Shown here piece by piece: positions 62,838 to 64,000 of a DNA stretch of 64,000 bases. The notes beneath the pieces are model-generated. The model searched no databases. It worked only from the letters and a program-made list of their open reading frames with translations, and had not been told where the DNA came from. Both the position numbers and the translations under genes were made by a program. How positions within the stretch are numbered: the stretch's first letter is position 1; each line of letters opens with the position of its first letter. Origin of the DNA: Bin34 sp965219935 (GTDB lineage: Bacteria; Chloroflexota; Anaerolineae; Caldilineales; Caldilineaceae); contig CBDCOU010000003.1 in NCBI GenBank assembly GCA_965219935.1, forward strand, positions 3,410,001 through 3,474,000. The letters run 5' to 3'.

Positions 62838-63048
62838 GAAGGCCTGCAGAACCTCCCGCAGGCAAGCGCCCGGGACTCGAAGCTGGGTAGCGGTGCATCG
62901 ATTCCTGAAGGACTCCAGAGACGATTACGCACGGCTCCGACTTCTTGACTACCATGCGGAGTATCCGGACGCACAGCCCCTTCAAGAAATGGCCAGAGTC
63001 GGCGGTGTGGACGGGAATGTCGGTGTCAACAAAGGCCGCCGGGCGCAT
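62838..63048 (-). pseudogene. PIN-domain (VapC-like) toxin, truncated/frameshifted
   Basis: The first ~50 residues look like the start of a PIN nuclease: AAFVDTDIPVHTADSGHFLK with the first catalytic Asp, then VIVSGVLQESMHRY with the Glu. After MHRY the frame no longer matches; a second frame continues briefly with CLREVLQAF before a stop. The rest of the domain, with its other acidic residues, is missing. It begins inside the 3' end of the antitoxin gene (23-base overlap), the usual VapBC arrangement. Confidence 0.7.
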
Positions 63049-63277
63049 GGGTAGCCTCCAACTCGCGGGAGATGGTGTCGGGATCCGGCGGGTCTTCCAG
63101 ATTCAACCCGATCAGCCGTTCAACCGCTTGCTGGCGGCGCGTACGCAGCATGTCTTCATAGGCGGCATCGATCATGTTGCGGACCACTTCGGAGGTGGCC
63201 ACTCCCTTCTCCTGGGCCAACTCGTCCAGTCGCCGCCGATGTTCGTCGTTCAGTCGTACGCTTAACCGGTTTGTCAT
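63026..63277 (-). CDS. Ribbon-helix-helix (CopG-type) antitoxin
   Basis: An 83-residue protein. The N-terminal NRLSVRLNDEHRRRLDELAQ and the following GVATSEVVRNMIDAAYED form a ribbon-helix-helix DNA-binding fold. The C-terminal tail (LIGLNLEDPPDPDTISRELE) is acidic and would bind the toxin. AGAAGG lies about six bases before the ATG. It overlaps the start of a broken PIN-domain toxin gene on the same strand, so it is probably an antitoxin whose partner has decayed. Confidence 0.82.
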   Translation of the reverse strand: MTNRLSVRLNDEHRRRLDELAQEKGVATSEVVRNMIDAAYEDMLRTRRQQAVERLIGLNLEDPPDPDTISRELEATHAPGGLC

Positions 63278-63431
63278 ATTGACCTTCTGTACGGTGCGCT
63301 TTGCACCGACATCATTGCGGACCAATGGTGTAAGCCGCACAGGGAGCGTGGCCTCTCCGGACAGCCCCAAGCAGAAGAGACCTGCGTTGCAATCAGGCTG
63401 CAGAGATTCCGGATGACTCAAGCAGGAGTCT

Positions 63432-64000
63432 TCACTCGCCATCGGGCATGATGCGCCGCATGAACTCATCAAACATCGGAACGGTGAAGGCGGTGTCCCC
63501 GTGGCCGGGACTCCAGATCATGCCTTTGCCGATCAGTTTGCTGCGCGTGGGGGCCAAGGACTGCACCTGACGGTTCAATTCTTGGGCGATTTCCCCGGAA
63601 CGGTGTGGCCCGGCGCCAAGTTGGGCCATGGCACGCAGGTATCGTTTCTCCGATGGCGTCAACCGGTCGAACCTGACGAGAAAGAAGTTCGCGTCCAAGG
63701 CGGCCGTGGCTTGCTGGCTTGCCGCGACCACGTTCGATGGCGTAATGGGGGATGTTTCCGCCACATCCCAGACATGTTTGCCCCACTCCTGCAGGAAGTA
63801 CGGGTAGCCTTGGGTCTGGGCCACAATCTCATCAAGCGCGTCGGAATTTATCGATACCCCTTCGTTGAGGGTGGGCTTTGCGATGGCGATGCGAGCATCC
63901 TCCCGGGAAAGAGGCCCAATCATCGGGAAATCAAACAGGCGCTCGGCATACGACTTTGCGTTTCCCATCTGTCCCCGCAGCTGCGGTAGTCCGGCACCGA
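63432..64000 (-). CDS. AAA-family ATPase, C-terminal part (runs off the window)
   Basis: At least 189 residues, open to the right-hand edge, so the N-terminal ATPase core is outside the window. The visible part includes GAGLPQLRGQMGNAKSYAER, a sensor/lid region of AAA_16-type (archaeal ATPase-like) proteins, then DEIVAQTQGYPYFLQEWGK, the helical lid, and a winged-helix-like C-terminal domain (LTPSEKRYLRAMAQLGAGPH). Such proteins act as regulators or toxin-like ATPases, often with uncharacterised roles. It is on the same strand as, and 154 bases upstream of, the antitoxin gene. Confidence 0.8.
   Translation of the reverse strand, partial: GAGLPQLRGQMGNAKSYAERLFDFPMIGPLSREDARIAIAKPTLNEGVSINSDALDEIVAQTQGYPYFLQEWGKHVWDVAETSPITPSNVVAASQQATAALDANFFLVRFDRLTPSEKRYLRAMAQLGAGPHRSGEIAQELNRQVQSLAPTRSKLIGKGMIWSPGHGDTAFTVPMFDEFMRRIMPDGE

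Overview
The window is about 63% G+C by eye, densely packed, and most likely from the Chloroflexota, close to Caldilineaceae-type bacteria. This is inferred from gene content and style: many sugar ABC transporters with twin-arginine or lipoprotein solute-binding proteins, no linked ATPase for several of them, two Uma2-family (DUF820) proteins, DinB-like proteins, DUF2905, and a multi-module DUF5671-like membrane protein. No rRNA, tRNA or CRISPR array was found.

Layout. 0.3-4.2 kb: an OLD-family ATPase/TOPRIM nuclease, a dienelactone-hydrolase-like lipoprotein and a Vsr-type endonuclease. 4.4-8.1 kb: a tight catabolic operon (M19 dipeptidase, DapA-like lyase, SDR, xylose-isomerase-like TIM barrel). 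8.3-11.5 kb: an unusual two-gene unit, a GPP34(GOLPH3-like)-cytochrome P450 fusion followed by an acyltransferase-3 membrane protein. 12-13.7 kb: a decayed transposase and a bicupin gene lying between IS-like end sequences. 13.8-18.1 kb: DUF2905, a MobA/MocA-like nucleotidyltransferase, a large glycosidase-like protein and a Gfo/Idh/MocA oxidoreductase. 18.4-20.9 kb: DinB-like, SPFH/band-7 and LiaF-C-terminal-like proteins.

21.2-35.2 kb is a carbohydrate-utilisation locus. One arm (minus strand) encodes a GH2 glycosidase, a five-bladed-propeller glycosidase-like protein, a solute-binding protein and two CUT1 permeases. The divergent arm (plus strand) is a complete five-gene oligopeptide/oligosaccharide-type ABC transporter. 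A second CUT1 set headed by an amidohydrolase follows (36.6-41.0 kb), and a third, ribose-type transporter lies at 55.7-58.7 kb. In all four transporters a strong hairpin follows the solute-binding-protein gene, before the first permease gene.

41.3-46.8 kb is a scar-rich mobile region. Two decayed ISAs1-type elements in opposite orientation bracket a lower-GC multi-pass membrane protein. They are followed by short degenerate copies of two genes that sit intact 10-13 kb away (the dppD-like ATPase and a Uma2 gene). 46.8-64 kb holds a small membrane protein, a sulfatase, an AbiEi/AbiEii toxin-antitoxin pair, a two-dehydrogenase unit, a GH16 lipoprotein, another DinB-like protein, a second Uma2 protein bracketed by apparent IS110 remnants, a DUF1801 protein, an arginase-family enzyme, a ribbon-helix-helix antitoxin with a broken PIN toxin, and the 3' end of an AAA ATPase gene running off the window.
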